Assembly: GCA_964619955.1 (NCBI GenBank)
Contig: CAZUJF010000001.1
Coordinates: forward strand, 304,841 to 368,840
Source: JACQFK01 sp964619955
Lineage (GTDB): Bacteria; Planctomycetota; MHYJ01; JACPRB01
Direction of reading: 5' to 3'
DNA: 64,000 nt
Under the pieces are notes generated by a model. That model made no database searches and was not told the DNA's origin. It was given only the letters and a program-made list of their open reading frames with translations. The translations under genes were made by a program, and so were the position numbers. Shown here one piece after another: positions 42,396 to 52,179 of the stretch (its first letter is position 1; each line of letters starts with the position of its first letter).

Positions 42396-43902
42396 GATCA
42401 AGCTCAACGGGAAGGAAGTCGAGGTCGACGGCAAAGAGAAGCTGCTCAAGATCTGCCTCGACCAGGGCGCCTTCGTGCCGCACTACTGCTGGCATCCGGG
42501 GCTCGCCCCGGCGGGCAACTGCCGCATGTGCCTCGTCAAGGTCTCCAACTCGCGGAAACTCGAAGTGTCCTGCATGTACCCCGTCACGGAGGGCATGGAG
42601 GTCGCCACCGAGGGGCCCGAGATCGACGCGGCGCGCAAGCAGGTGCTGGAATTCCTCCTGATCAACCATCCGCTGGACTGCCCGATCTGCGACAAGGCGG
42701 GGGAGTGCGATCTCCAGGACTACACGCACAAGTACCGCGGGGGCCTTTCGCGCTTCGAAGAGGACAAGAACCTCCGTCCCACGAAGGACGTCGGCCCGAA
42801 CGTGCGCATCTGGGGCAACCGCTGCATCGTCTGCACGCGCTGCGTCCGCTTCTGCGAGGAGGTCGCGGGGACGTCCGAATTGTGCGTGGTGAACCGGGGC
42901 GACCGTTCGGTGGTGGACGCCTTCCCGGGCCTTCCCCTGGACAACCCGCTTTCCCTGAACGTCGTCGACCTCTGCCCGGTGGGGGCGCTCATCGACAAGA
43001 CCTTCATGTACCAGGCGCGGGTCTGGTTCACGAAGAAGACGGAGAGCCTCTGCGCCTCCTGCAGCCGGGGCTGCAACATCGAAGTGACGGTGCACGAGAA
43101 CGAGATCAAGCGCCTCACGCCGCGGCCGAACGCGGACGTCAACCAGTACTGGATGTGCGACGAGGGCCGGCTGAACCACAAGTACGTGGGGAGCCCGCGG
43201 CGCCTGCTCAAGTCCGCGGGATCCGCGCGCGAGATCGCGGCCTCCGGGCGCAGGCTGCCCTTCGCCGGCGTCGTCTCGACCGCCTCCACGATCGAGGAGA
43301 TGTGGCTCTTCCGGCAGCTCATGACGGCGCTGGGGGCGAAGACCGTCGGCTTCCTCACGGAAGAACGCGGCGAACGCCGGCAGTTCCCGGGCGGCTTCGT
43401 CATCGAGAAGGACAAGACCCCCAATCGGGCCTATGCCGAGCTGCTCTGGGGAAGGGAGTCCGTCGCCGCGGGAACGGCTGCCGTGGCCTCGGGCCTGCAG
43501 TCCGGCGAGATTCGCGGCCTGCTGCTGCTCAACGCCATCCCGGATGCGGCGATGCCGCCGGAGCTCGTGGAGGCCGCGCGCAAGGCGGAGTTCCTGGCGC
43601 TGGGGGACATCCTGCAGAATCCGCTGGCGTCCTTCGCCCACGTGGTCCTGCCGGGCCAGGTCTGGGCGGAGAAGGACGGCAGCTTCATGAACGTCGACGG
43701 CCGGATCCAGCGGATCCGCAAGGCCGTCGAGGCGCCCGTGGAGGCGCCGGGGGAGGTCCACTGGCTGCAGGAGGCCCTCGTGGCCGCCGGTGCGCGGCCC
43801 TCCATCCTCTCCGCGGAGAGCGTGTTCCGCGAGGCCTTCGCCGGCCTGGATTACGCCAAGGTGGGATCGTTGGGGATCAAAGCCAATGGCCATGCTGGCT
43901 AA
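42388..43902 (+). CDS. nuoG: NADH-quinone oxidoreductase subunit G
   Basis: 504 residues, overlapping nuoEF by 8 nt. N-terminal ferredoxin-like [2Fe-2S] domain (FVPHYCWHPGL, GNCRMCLVKV), N4/N5 cluster ligands (LDCPICDKAGECDLQD, IVCTRCVRFCEEV) and CASCSRGCNIEV. The molybdopterin-like C-terminal domain is shorter than in E. coli NuoG (about 900 residues), a form known in many bacteria. Links the NADH side to the quinone side of the complex. Confidence 0.93.
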   Translation: MAKIKLNGKEVEVDGKEKLLKICLDQGAFVPHYCWHPGLAPAGNCRMCLVKVSNSRKLEVSCMYPVTEGMEVATEGPEIDAARKQVLEFLLINHPLDCPICDKAGECDLQDYTHKYRGGLSRFEEDKNLRPTKDVGPNVRIWGNRCIVCTRCVRFCEEVAGTSELCVVNRGDRSVVDAFPGLPLDNPLSLNVVDLCPVGALIDKTFMYQARVWFTKKTESLCASCSRGCNIEVTVHENEIKRLTPRPNADVNQYWMCDEGRLNHKYVGSPRRLLKSAGSAREIAASGRRLPFAGVVSTASTIEEMWLFRQLMTALGAKTVGFLTEERGERRQFPGGFVIEKDKTPNRAYAELLWGRESVAAGTAAVASGLQSGEIRGLLLLNAIPDAAMPPELVEAARKAEFLALGDILQNPLASFAHVVLPGQVWAEKDGSFMNVDGRIQRIRKAVEAPVEAPGEVHWLQEALVAAGARPSILSAESVFREAFAGLDYAKVGSLGIKANGHAG

Positions 43903-44977
43903 TCTCTCCAAGATCGTCTTCTGCTTCGTATTTTTCGTGCTGATGCTCACGCCTCCGCTCGTCATGGTGGAACGCTGGCTGAGCGCCTGGATGCAGGGCC
44001 GCATCGGCCCCAACCGGGTGAACATGCCGCTGCTCGGACGCCTGGGAGGGCTGCTGCCCGGGGGCCTGGGACAGCCCCTGGCGGACCTGGTCAAGAACCT
44101 CTTCAAGGAGCCGCTGATCCCGCGGGACGCGGACAAGCTCCTGTATTTCCTCGGCCCGGCGCTCGTGCTGGTGCCGCCGGCCCTGGGCTTCATCGTGATC
44201 CCCTTCGGCAGCCGCATCGGGGATCTTCCGCTGCAGGTGGCGGACCTCGGCATCGGCATCCTCTTCACGATGTCGGTGCTCTCGGTCGCGGTCTACGGTC
44301 TGGCGTTCGGAGGCTGGGCCTCGAACAGCAAGTACTCGCTGCTGGGCGGCCTGCGCGCGTCGGCGCAGGTGATCTCCTACGAGCTGGCCCTGGGCCTCTC
44401 GATGCTGGCGGTGATCATGTTCGCGCAGTCGGTCGACCCGCGCGTGATCGTCGAGAAGCAGAGCCACGGGCTGCTGAGCTGGAACGTCTTCGGCGGCGGG
44501 AATCTGCTGATGCTGCCCTGCGGCCTGCTGGCGTTCACCACGTTCTTCATCGCCGCGCTGGCGGAGAACAACCGGCTGCCCTTCGACCTGCCGGAATGCG
44601 AAGCCGAGCTGGTGGGGGGGTACCACACCGAGTATTCGGGGATGAAATTCACCCTCTTCATGATGGGGGAATACGTCGCCATGATCCTGATGTGCTCGCT
44701 CATGACCACGTTTTTCCTGGGCGGCTGGACGCTGCCGGTCGAAAGCCTCAACGGATGGCTGCAGGGGGGCGCCTGGTGGCAGGGGGCGCTCTCCATCGGG
44801 GTCTTCGCGGGCAAGGTCGTGGCGCTCGTCGTGTTCTACATGGTGATCCGCTGGACGCTGCCTCGTTTCAAGTACAACCAGCTGATGGACCTCGGATGGA
44901 AGCGGCTCGTGCCGCTCGCCCTGGCGAACGTGGCGGCGGTCGCGGCGCTGGGCGTCCTGGCGGGAGGGGCCCGATGA
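43886..44977 (+). CDS. nuoH: NADH-quinone oxidoreductase subunit H
   Basis: 363 residues; ATG 43886 overlaps nuoG by 17 nt (43892 also possible). About eight membrane helices and the family motifs ERWLSAWMQGRIGPNRV, YSLLGGLRASAQVISYE, AALAENNRLPFDLPECEAELVGGYHTEYSGMKF split by a loop, and LPRFKYNQLMDLGWK. It forms the membrane part of the quinone channel. Its stop overlaps nuoI (ATGA). Confidence 0.95.
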   Translation: MAMLANLSKIVFCFVFFVLMLTPPLVMVERWLSAWMQGRIGPNRVNMPLLGRLGGLLPGGLGQPLADLVKNLFKEPLIPRDADKLLYFLGPALVLVPPALGFIVIPFGSRIGDLPLQVADLGIGILFTMSVLSVAVYGLAFGGWASNSKYSLLGGLRASAQVISYELALGLSMLAVIMFAQSVDPRVIVEKQSHGLLSWNVFGGGNLLMLPCGLLAFTTFFIAALAENNRLPFDLPECEAELVGGYHTEYSGMKFTLFMMGEYVAMILMCSLMTTFFLGGWTLPVESLNGWLQGGAWWQGALSIGVFAGKVVALVVFYMVIRWTLPRFKYNQLMDLGWKRLVPLALANVAAVAALGVLAGGAR

Positions 44978-45432
44978 GCCTGGGGTTCAAGCTCAAGGGC
45001 TGGTGGCTGCGCCTCATGGTGCGGCTCTACATCCCGTACGCGCTCAAGGGCATGAAGACGACGCTGGCCAGGGTCTTCCGTCCGAAGGTCACGCTGCAAT
45101 ATCCCGAGCAGATCCACGTCCCGCGCAAGGGCTACCGCGGCGAGCACCGCCTCAAGAAGGACGAGCTGGGCCGCATGAACTGCGTGGCCTGTTTCATGTG
45201 CCAGACCTCGTGCCCGGCGGAATGCATCCAGATCGTCGCGGGCCCCTCGCCGTGGCCGGACCGCGAAAAGATCCCCGTCGTCTTCAACATCGACCTGCTC
45301 AAGTGCATCTACTGCGGGATGTGCGAGGAGGCCTGCCCCTGCGACGCGATCGAGCTGACGCCGACGTTCAACCAGATCGCCACGTCGCGGGAGCAGAAGG
45401 TGTACGACATCGAAAAGCTGATGAATCGATAG
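44974..45432 (+). CDS. nuoI: NADH-quinone oxidoreductase subunit I
   Basis: 152 residues from ATG 44974 (ATGA with nuoH). Two [4Fe-4S] ferredoxin motifs: CVACFMCQTSCPAEC (Cys70, 73, 76, 80) and CIYCGMCEEACPCDA (Cys111, 114, 117, 121), with the N-terminal membrane-facing helix. Carries N6a and N6b between NuoG and NuoB. Confidence 0.95.
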   Translation: MSLGFKLKGWWLRLMVRLYIPYALKGMKTTLARVFRPKVTLQYPEQIHVPRKGYRGEHRLKKDELGRMNCVACFMCQTSCPAECIQIVAGPSPWPDREKIPVVFNIDLLKCIYCGMCEEACPCDAIELTPTFNQIATSREQKVYDIEKLMNR

Positions 45433-45436
45433 GATC

Positions 45437-45934
45437 ATGGACCCCGTATTCGCGATCGCCGCCGGAGCCGCCGTGGGAGGCGGGCTGCTGCTGGTCTCCC
45501 AGCGCAACCCCATCCACGCCGCGATGAGCATGCTCGTCTGCTTCCTCTCGCTGGCGGTGATCTACCTGAAGCTGGACGCCCCTTTTCTTGCGGCCATCCA
45601 CGTGCTCGTCTACACGGGGGCGATCCTGGTCCTCTTCCTTTTCGTGATCATGCTGCTGAACTTGAAGCCCGACGAACTGGGGAAGGAATACCCGCTCCCG
45701 GTCCGCGCCGGGATCGCCGCGCTCTGCCTCGGCCTCTTCGCGCTGATCGCCGCCCCGATGGCGTTCGACGCCCGGAAGGCGGCGCCGGTCGACACGGGCA
45801 AGGAGGCCTTCGGCTCCGTGCAACACGTCGGCCTGGCGCTCTTCCAGGAACACGCGCTGCCCTTCGAGCTGATCTCGGTGCTGGTGATGGTCGCCGTGTT
45901 CGCCGGCATCGTGCTGGCCAAGAGGAAGATCTAG
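45437..45934 (+). CDS. nuoJ: NADH-quinone oxidoreductase subunit J
   Basis: 165 residues with several hydrophobic helices (FAIAAGAAVGGGLLLV, SMLVCFLSLAVIYLKL, HVLVYTGAILVLFLFVIMLLNL) and the motif AAIHVLVYTGAI. Membrane-arm subunit in the usual position between nuoI and nuoK. Confidence 0.93.
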   Translation: MDPVFAIAAGAAVGGGLLLVSQRNPIHAAMSMLVCFLSLAVIYLKLDAPFLAAIHVLVYTGAILVLFLFVIMLLNLKPDELGKEYPLPVRAGIAALCLGLFALIAAPMAFDARKAAPVDTGKEAFGSVQHVGLALFQEHALPFELISVLVMVAVFAGIVLAKRKI

Positions 45935-45938
45935 GACG

Positions 45939-46232
45939 ATGGCCAAGTACCTGGTCCTGAGCGCGGCGCTCTTCGCCATCGGCGCCTACGGGGTGCTGGC
46001 GCGGCGGAACCTGCTGATCCTGCTCATGTCCGTCGAGCTGATGCTCAACGGCGTGAACGTCGCGCTGCTCGCGTTCTCCCGGCTCTACGGCGACGTGACC
46101 GGGCAGGTCTTCGTGCTGATGGTGATGGGGGTGGCCGCCGCGGAGGTCGCGGTGGGCCTGGCCGTTTTGATCGCCGTCTTCCGGAACCGGAAGACGGTCG
46201 ACACGGGCGATTTGAAGAGCCTGCAGGGATAA
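45939..46232 (+). CDS. nuoK: NADH-quinone oxidoreductase subunit K
   Basis: 97 residues, three membrane helices with the conserved NLLILLMSVELMLNGVNV and VAAAEVAVGLAVLIAVF (two membrane-embedded Glu). Antiporter-like membrane subunit. The stop TAA overlaps nuoL by one base (TAATG). Confidence 0.94.
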   Translation: MAKYLVLSAALFAIGAYGVLARRNLLILLMSVELMLNGVNVALLAFSRLYGDVTGQVFVLMVMGVAAAEVAVGLAVLIAVFRNRKTVDTGDLKSLQG

Positions 46233-48277
46233 TGGCCCATTTGCTCTGGCTGATTCCGGCGCTGCCGCTGGCGGGATTCCTCGTCAACGGGCTGCTGCGC
46301 CTTCCGAAACCCGCCGCGGCCGCGGTGGGCTGCGCGGGGCCCGCGGGCTCGTTCATCCTCTCCGTGCTCGCCTTCCTGGAGTGCCGGAGCGGCGACCTGC
46401 ACGCGAACGTCTTTTCCTGGATCGAGGCCGGCGGGGTGAGCGTGCCGTTCGGCCTGCTGGTGGACCCCCTCTCCGCGGTCATGATCCTCGTGGTGACCGG
46501 GATCGGAACCCTGATCCACGTCTACTCGATCTCGTACATGCACGAGGACGAGGGCTTCAGCCGCTTCTTCGCCTACCTGAACTTGTTCATGTTTTCGATG
46601 CTGCTCCTCGTGCTGGGGGATTCCATCCTCCTCATGTTCGTGGGCTGGGAGGGCGTCGGCGTCTGCTCCTACCTGCTCATCGGGTTCTGGTTCAAGGAGC
46701 TCAAGAACGCGGACGCCGGAAAGAAGGCCTTCATCACCAACCGGGTGGGGGACCTCGGCTTCCTGCTGGGTCTTTTCTGCCTCTGGCAGATCTTCGGCAC
46801 GTTGAACTTCGGCGAGATGGCGGCCCGGCCGGCGGCCGCGGGAGGCTGGGCCCTGGCGGCGGGCCTGCTGCTCTTCGTGGGCGCCGCCGGCAAGAGCGCG
46901 CAGATCCCGCTCTTCGTCTGGCTGCCGGACGCCATGGCGGGCCCCACGCCGGTCTCCGCCCTGATCCACGCCGCGACGATGGTGACGGCGGGCGTGTACA
47001 TGATGGGCCGGATGCATTTCCTCTACGCCGTGGCACCCGCGGCGCTGCACGTCATCGGCTGGATCGCCGCCCTCACCGCGTTCATGGCCGGCGTGATCGC
47101 CGTCGCGCAGAACGACATCAAGAAGGTCCTGGCCTACTCGACCGTGTCGCAGCTCGGCTTCATGTTCGCCGGCATGGCGACGGGGGAATTCACGACCGGC
47201 CTCTTCCATGTCGTGACGCACGCCTTCTTCAAGGCGCTGCTCTTCCTCGGGGCGGGGGCGATCATCCACGCCCTGCACGGGGAGCAGGACATCCGCAAGA
47301 TGGGCGGACTCGGCAAGAAGCTGCCCGCCCTGACGGCGGTCTTCGTGATCGGCGGACTCGCGCTGGCGGGCCTGCCCGGCTTCGCGGGCTTCTTCTCGAA
47401 GGACGCCATCCTCGCCGCCACGCTGGAGAAGGGGATGCTCGGGCCCTTTGTCCTGCTCGCGCTCACGGCGCTGCTCACCGCGTTCTACACGACGCGGCTC
47501 TGCGTCACCGTCTTCCTGCCCAAACCGCACGGGACCGAGGAACACGGGCACGGGGACGCGCCTCACGAACTGCACAAACCCGGCCTCCTGATGATGGTTC
47601 CGCTGGCGCTGCTGGCGCTGCTGTCCGTCGCGGGCGGCTTCGCCCTGGCGCACCCGATGGAGACCTGGCTGGGCCGGGTCTGGGGGACGGAGCGCAAGAT
47701 CGACGCGGCGCTCGAGGTCATCGCCAAGGGATCCGAGGAAGAGGTCGTCAAGGCGGCCCTGACCCTGGGCGAACTCGGGGATTCGGCCCTTGCGAAAGCC
47801 CGCGGCGGCGTCCCGAAGGACATCCTGGCGGGCCTCGAGCGCAAGTCGGCGGACCGGCACCACCTGCATCACCTCATGATGGCGGCCTCCGCCCTGATCT
47901 TCCTCGCCGGGGCGGGCGCCGGGCTCTGGCTCTACACCCGCGGGCGCGGACGCCTCCAGACGCTGGTGGAAGGCCCGCTCAAGCGCCTGCACACGGTGGT
48001 CTCGAACAAGTTCTATGTCGACGAGATCTATGAGTACGCGGTGATCGCCCCGCTGAAGATCGGCGCGACCCTCGCCTGGTTTCTCGTGGACCGGGTCCTC
48101 ATCGACACCGTCTGCGTCGCAGGCTCCGCCCGGCTGGTCTACGCCGCGGGCTGGGTCTTTCGAAAGACGCACACCGGCTCTCTCAACGTGTCGCTCGTGA
48201 CATTCATGCTCGGCGCGACGGGCGCGCTGGCTTATCTCCTGATCCGTTTCAGGGCTTCATGGAATTTCCCCTTCTAA
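46232..48277 (+). CDS. nuoL: NADH-quinone oxidoreductase subunit L
   Basis: 681 residues with about 16 membrane helices. Proton_antipo motifs: VDPLSAVMILVVTGIGTLIH, SYMHEDEGFSRFFAYLNLF, GWEGVGVCSYLLIGFW, ATMVTAGVYMMGRMHF, LAYSTVSQLGFMFAGMATG, and LKALLFL-type HAFFKALLFLGAGA. Soluble loop (VWGTERKIDAALEVIAKGS) is longer than usual. Carries the long lateral helix region at the C-terminus. Overlaps nuoM by 19 nt. Confidence 0.95.
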   Translation: MAHLLWLIPALPLAGFLVNGLLRLPKPAAAAVGCAGPAGSFILSVLAFLECRSGDLHANVFSWIEAGGVSVPFGLLVDPLSAVMILVVTGIGTLIHVYSISYMHEDEGFSRFFAYLNLFMFSMLLLVLGDSILLMFVGWEGVGVCSYLLIGFWFKELKNADAGKKAFITNRVGDLGFLLGLFCLWQIFGTLNFGEMAARPAAAGGWALAAGLLLFVGAAGKSAQIPLFVWLPDAMAGPTPVSALIHAATMVTAGVYMMGRMHFLYAVAPAALHVIGWIAALTAFMAGVIAVAQNDIKKVLAYSTVSQLGFMFAGMATGEFTTGLFHVVTHAFFKALLFLGAGAIIHALHGEQDIRKMGGLGKKLPALTAVFVIGGLALAGLPGFAGFFSKDAILAATLEKGMLGPFVLLALTALLTAFYTTRLCVTVFLPKPHGTEEHGHGDAPHELHKPGLLMMVPLALLALLSVAGGFALAHPMETWLGRVWGTERKIDAALEVIAKGSEEEVVKAALTLGELGDSALAKARGGVPKDILAGLERKSADRHHLHHLMMAASALIFLAGAGAGLWLYTRGRGRLQTLVEGPLKRLHTVVSNKFYVDEIYEYAVIAPLKIGATLAWFLVDRVLIDTVCVAGSARLVYAAGWVFRKTHTGSLNVSLVTFMLGATGALAYLLIRFRASWNFPF

Positions 48278-49743
48278 GCGTCCTGACGTTCCTGCCGGCG
48301 CTGGCGGCGTTGCTGCTGGCGCCGCTGAAGGCGGAGCAGGCCGGGCTCGTCCGGCGGGCCGGGCTTGCGGTCTCGCTCGCGGTCCTGGGCCTGGCCGTCT
48401 GGCTCTGGATGAAGACCGACGCCTCGGCCGCGATGCAGTGCGTCGAGCGCCACGCCTGGATCTCGGTGTCGTCGCTGCGCCTCCAGTATTTCCTGGGCGT
48501 GGACGGCGTCAGCACGGCGATGATCCTGCTGACCGCCTTCCTGATGCCGCTCGCGCTGGCGGCCTCCTGGAAGCAGCCCGGCGGCTTCGTGGTGGCGCTG
48601 CTCTTCCTGGAGAGCGGCATGATCGGGGCGTTCTGCGCCCTGGACCTCTTCCTGTTCTACGTGTTCTGGGAGGCCATGCTCCTCCCGATGGTCTTCCTGA
48701 TCGGCATCTGGGGCGGGCCGCGCCGCATCTACGCGGCGGTCAAGTTCCTGCTCTACACGATCGCCGGCAGCGTGCTCATGCTGGCGGCCATCCTCTATTG
48801 CGGCATCCGCGCCGGCAGCTTCGACGTGCTGGAGCTCCAGCGGGTGCTGCCCGCGGCCGGGCTGGCCCTGCAGACGCAGTCGCTCCTCTTCCTGGCCTTC
48901 GGGGTCGCTTTCGCGATCAAAGTCCCGCTGTTCCCGTTCCACACCTGGCTGCCGGACGCCCACGTGGAGGCGCCGACCGCAGGCAGCGTGATCCTGGCCG
49001 GAGTCCTCCTGAAGTTCGGCGTCTACGGCTTCATCCGCTTCGCGATCCCGTTCTTCCCGGAGGCCGCGCGCCACTGGGCCATGACGATCGCCGTCCTCTC
49101 CGTGATCGGCATCGTCTACGGGGCCCTCATGGCGATGGCCCAGAGCGACATCAAGAAGCTGGTGGCGTACTCGTCGGTTTCGCACCTGGGCTTCTGCATG
49201 CTCGGGCTTTTCTCCGGGACCGCCGCAGGCGCCCAGGGGGCCGTCCTGCAGATGATCAACCACGGCCTCTCGACCGGGGCGCTCTTCCTCCTCATCGGGA
49301 TCATCTACGAACGCACCCACCGCCGCGGCGTCGACGATTTCGGGGGGATGGCCAAGATCACGCCGGTCTACGCGACGCTCTTCCTGATCGTGACGCTGTC
49401 GTCGATCGGGCTGCCCGGCCTCAACGGGTTCGTGGGGGAGTTCCTGGTCCTCTTCGGCGCGTTCAAGCCCTACCCGATGCTGAGCGCCCTGGCCGCGACC
49501 GCCGTCATCCTGGGGGCCGTGTACATGCTGGGCCTGTATCGGAACGTCTTCTTCGGACCCGTCACGCGGCCGGAGCGCGAGCAGGTCGCCGACCTCTCGA
49601 AGCCGGAGCTGGCCTACCTGCTGCCGGTGCTGGCGTTCATCGTGATCCTCGGCGTGTATCCGAACCTGGTCCTGCGCAAGACCGAAAAGCCGGTGCAGGC
49701 CGTCGTCAATCTGCTTGAGGTCCGGACGGGGGAGGGACGATGA
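48259..49743 (+). CDS. nuoM: NADH-quinone oxidoreductase subunit M
   Basis: 494 residues, about 14 helices, with Na/H antiporter-like motifs: VDGVSTAMILLTAFLMP, FYVFWEAMLLPMVFLIGIWGG, FPFHTWLPDAHVEAPTAGSV, SDIKKLVAYSSVSHLGFC and a functional Glu in FWEAM. Membrane-arm proton-pumping subunit. The nuoN ATG overlaps its stop (ATGA). Confidence 0.95.
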   Translation: MEFPLLSVLTFLPALAALLLAPLKAEQAGLVRRAGLAVSLAVLGLAVWLWMKTDASAAMQCVERHAWISVSSLRLQYFLGVDGVSTAMILLTAFLMPLALAASWKQPGGFVVALLFLESGMIGAFCALDLFLFYVFWEAMLLPMVFLIGIWGGPRRIYAAVKFLLYTIAGSVLMLAAILYCGIRAGSFDVLELQRVLPAAGLALQTQSLLFLAFGVAFAIKVPLFPFHTWLPDAHVEAPTAGSVILAGVLLKFGVYGFIRFAIPFFPEAARHWAMTIAVLSVIGIVYGALMAMAQSDIKKLVAYSSVSHLGFCMLGLFSGTAAGAQGAVLQMINHGLSTGALFLLIGIIYERTHRRGVDDFGGMAKITPVYATLFLIVTLSSIGLPGLNGFVGEFLVLFGAFKPYPMLSALAATAVILGAVYMLGLYRNVFFGPVTRPEREQVADLSKPELAYLLPVLAFIVILGVYPNLVLRKTEKPVQAVVNLLEVRTGEGR

Positions 49744-51233
49744 CGATCACCCTCGCGGACCTGCATTCCATCCTGCCCGCGCTGTCGCTCATGGTCGGCG
49801 CGTTCGCGGTCGTGGCCGCCGGCGTGCTGTCGCGCCCGGAGCGCCGTCACGGGACGACCGAACTGATCAGCTACGTCGCGCTCGCCGCCTCGCTCGGGGC
49901 GGTCATCAGCCGCCTGACGCAGCAGGCGGGGAGGGGCGCGGCGCTGGACGGCTTCAACGGCGCGGTGCGCCTGGACGAACTCGCGCTCTTCCTCTCGCTG
50001 GCGGTGATCGCGGCCACGGGGCTGACGGTGGTCCTCTCGGCGGACTACGCGAAGGAGCGGGCGCTGCCGTTCGGCGAATACTACGGACTGCTGCTGCTCT
50101 CGGCGTCGGGGATGCTCATCCTCGTGCAAAGCGTCGACCTCATCACGTTCTTCATCGCGATCGAGATCCTGTCGCTCGCGCTCTACGCCCTGACGGGTCT
50201 GCTCCGGAAGGACGCGCGCTCGAACGAGGCGGCGATCAAGTACTTCGTGATGGGCGCGTTCGCCTCGGGCTTCCTGCTTTACGGCATGGCGCTGCTCTAC
50301 GGCGCCACCGGCTCGATCTCCCTGGACGGCATCGGCCGGGCCCTGCGCGACGGATCGGCGGGGGCGCCGGCGCTCGCCGGCATCGGGCTGGCCCTGATGC
50401 TCATCGGGCTCGCCTTCAAGGTCGGCGCCGTGCCGTTCCATCAATGGGTGCCGGACGTCTACGAGGGCGCGCCGACGGCCGTGACGGCGTTCATGTCGGT
50501 GGCGGTGAAGGCGGCGGCCTTCGGCGGGCTGCTCCGCCTCCTCCTCTCCGCCGGGCTGCCGGAGGCGAAAGGCTGGGGCGATCTGTGCTGGGGCCTGGCC
50601 CTGGCGACGATGATCGCGGGAAACCTGCCGGCCCTCTGGCAGAAGAGCGTGAAGCGCATGCTCGCGTATTCCTCGGTGGCGCACACCGGGTACCTCCTGA
50701 TGGCGCTCGCGGTGGTCCGGGGCGGTTCGGGATCCATCTCCGCGGAAGCCTCCTCGGCCGCTGTCTTCTACCTCTTCGCCTACACGTTCATGACGCTGGG
50801 CGCGTTCGCCTTCCTCGTGGTGGCGGGACGCGAGGGGCGGGACGCCGAATCGTTCGACGACTTCAACGGGCTGGCGAAGCGCCGGCCCTGGGCCGCGGCG
50901 GCGATGACGGTGTTCCTGCTCTCGCTCGCCGGCATCCCCCCGACGGCCGGTTTCTTCGGCAAGTTCCTCCTCTTCAAGGCCGGCGTGGCGGCGGGGGAGT
51001 ACGTCCTCGTCGTCGTCGGCGTGCTCGGTTCCGCGGTCTCGGTCTATTACTATCTGCGCGTCGTGGTGGCGATGTTCATGAAGCCGCCCCCTGCGGACGC
51101 CCCCGAACCCCGCCCGGCGTTCAACGCCGCGCTCGTGGTCTATGCGGCGGCCGCGTTCACGCTGCTGCTGGGCCTGATGCCGGGACGCTACCTCGGTCTT
51201 TCCCTCGCCGCCGTCGAGCGCTTCTTCAAATAG
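49740..51233 (+). CDS. nuoN: NADH-quinone oxidoreductase subunit N
   Basis: 497 residues, about 14 helices: LLLLSASGMLILVQSVDLITFFIAIEILSLALYAL (split), PFHQWVPDVYEGAPTAVTAFMSV, RMLAYSSVAHTGYLLMA and FLLSLAGIPPTAGFFGKFLLF. Last gene of the complex I operon. It is followed by 40 bp without a terminator before the DUF350 gene, which may be read through. Confidence 0.95.
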   Translation: MTITLADLHSILPALSLMVGAFAVVAAGVLSRPERRHGTTELISYVALAASLGAVISRLTQQAGRGAALDGFNGAVRLDELALFLSLAVIAATGLTVVLSADYAKERALPFGEYYGLLLLSASGMLILVQSVDLITFFIAIEILSLALYALTGLLRKDARSNEAAIKYFVMGAFASGFLLYGMALLYGATGSISLDGIGRALRDGSAGAPALAGIGLALMLIGLAFKVGAVPFHQWVPDVYEGAPTAVTAFMSVAVKAAAFGGLLRLLLSAGLPEAKGWGDLCWGLALATMIAGNLPALWQKSVKRMLAYSSVAHTGYLLMALAVVRGGSGSISAEASSAAVFYLFAYTFMTLGAFAFLVVAGREGRDAESFDDFNGLAKRRPWAAAAMTVFLLSLAGIPPTAGFFGKFLLFKAGVAAGEYVLVVVGVLGSAVSVYYYLRVVVAMFMKPPPADAPEPRPAFNAALVVYAAAAFTLLLGLMPGRYLGLSLAAVERFFK

Positions 51234-51273
51234 GCGTCTCAAGTCCCGGGCTGAAGCGGCCGATAATCCGGGC

Positions 51274-51567
51274 ATGACTCAATTCATGACCCTGGCAGCC
51301 CTCCTCGCGGCCCCGGACCAGTCGTTCATGGAGTCCGAATGGGGTTTCTTCCTGAAACTGCTGGGGAAGACGATCCTCTGGGCCGTGGCCGGCGGCATCG
51401 GCATGGGGCTCGGCCTCATCATCACGCTCAAGATCTTCACGATGCTGACGCGGGACGTGGACGAATGGTCCCTCGTGAAGGCGAACAACCTCGGCATGTC
51501 CATCATCCTCGCGAGCGTGGTTCTGGGCACCAGCCTGGTCATCATGATGGTCGCCAAACCGGGATAG
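51274..51567 (+). CDS. DUF350-family small membrane protein
   Basis: 97 residues. Signal-like start, a first membrane helix (TILWAVAGGIGMGLGLIITLKIF) and a second one (NNLGMSIILASVVLGTSLVIMMV), with LTRDVDEWSLVKANNLGMSIILAS resembling the DUF350 motif around a buried Asn. GATAAT (51262-51267) is 6 nt before ATG 51274, so it may have its own leaderless message. Function unknown; often associated with membrane stress genes. Confidence 0.6.
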   Translation: MTQFMTLAALLAAPDQSFMESEWGFFLKLLGKTILWAVAGGIGMGLGLIITLKIFTMLTRDVDEWSLVKANNLGMSIILASVVLGTSLVIMMVAKPG

Positions 51568-51627
51568 TCCTTCCTCCGGAGGCCCGGGGACGGCGTATCA
51601 TTCCTGGGTGACCGGAGATCGTGCCGC

Positions 51628-52176
51628 ATGAACAAAGCGACCCTCGCCGTCCTGCTGGCCTGTCTTGCGACGGGAAACGAAGGCCAGGATCCTTCGCGCA
51701 TCTCCGCCCTGATCCGCCAGCTGGAATCCGAGGACTGGGTGGAGCAGGCGAAGGCCGCCAAGGAACTCGACCGGCTGGGCCCCTCCGCGCTGGGCCCCCT
51801 CGCGGGCGCGGCCATGAGCGATTCCGCCTCCGTCCGCTACTGGGTCGGGACCATCGCGGATTCGATCTCCAGGAAGTCCGGCAGGAGCGGCGCGCCCGCC
51901 GCGGCGCCCGCCCCGGAGGCCGTCTCGGCGGGCTTCGCGCCCGGGGACGACGATGTCGGCTCCATCATGTTCATCTGCAACACGGCGAAACACGGGGACT
52001 ACGAGGTGGTCCTGAGCATGTGTCCGACCTGCGCGAAGGCCAAGAGGTTCGCCTTCGACCACGGCGCGAAGGTGTTCCGCTGCACGATCTGCAAGCGGCC
52101 CTACAGCCCCCTCAAGTGCGACCGTTGCGGACAGCCTCCGGGGCCCCGCACCCGCGTCCGCATGAAGCGGCATTGA
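51628..52176 (+). CDS. Exported zinc-ribbon protein of unknown function
   Basis: 182 residues; GGAG 10 nt before ATG 51628. Signal peptide MNKATLAVLLACLATGNEGQ, a HEAT-like helix pair (DPSRISALIRQLESEDWVEQAKAAKEL), a Pro/Ala linker and a C-terminal zinc-ribbon cluster (CPTCAKAKRFAFD, CTICKRPYSPLKCDRCGQPP). Two CxxC pairs plus another are seen. No enzyme motif. Lineage-typical small secreted protein. Confidence 0.6.
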   Translation: MNKATLAVLLACLATGNEGQDPSRISALIRQLESEDWVEQAKAAKELDRLGPSALGPLAGAAMSDSASVRYWVGTIADSISRKSGRSGAPAAAPAPEAVSAGFAPGDDDVGSIMFICNTAKHGDYEVVLSMCPTCAKAKRFAFDHGAKVFRCTICKRPYSPLKCDRCGQPPGPRTRVRMKRH

Positions 52177-52179
52177 GCG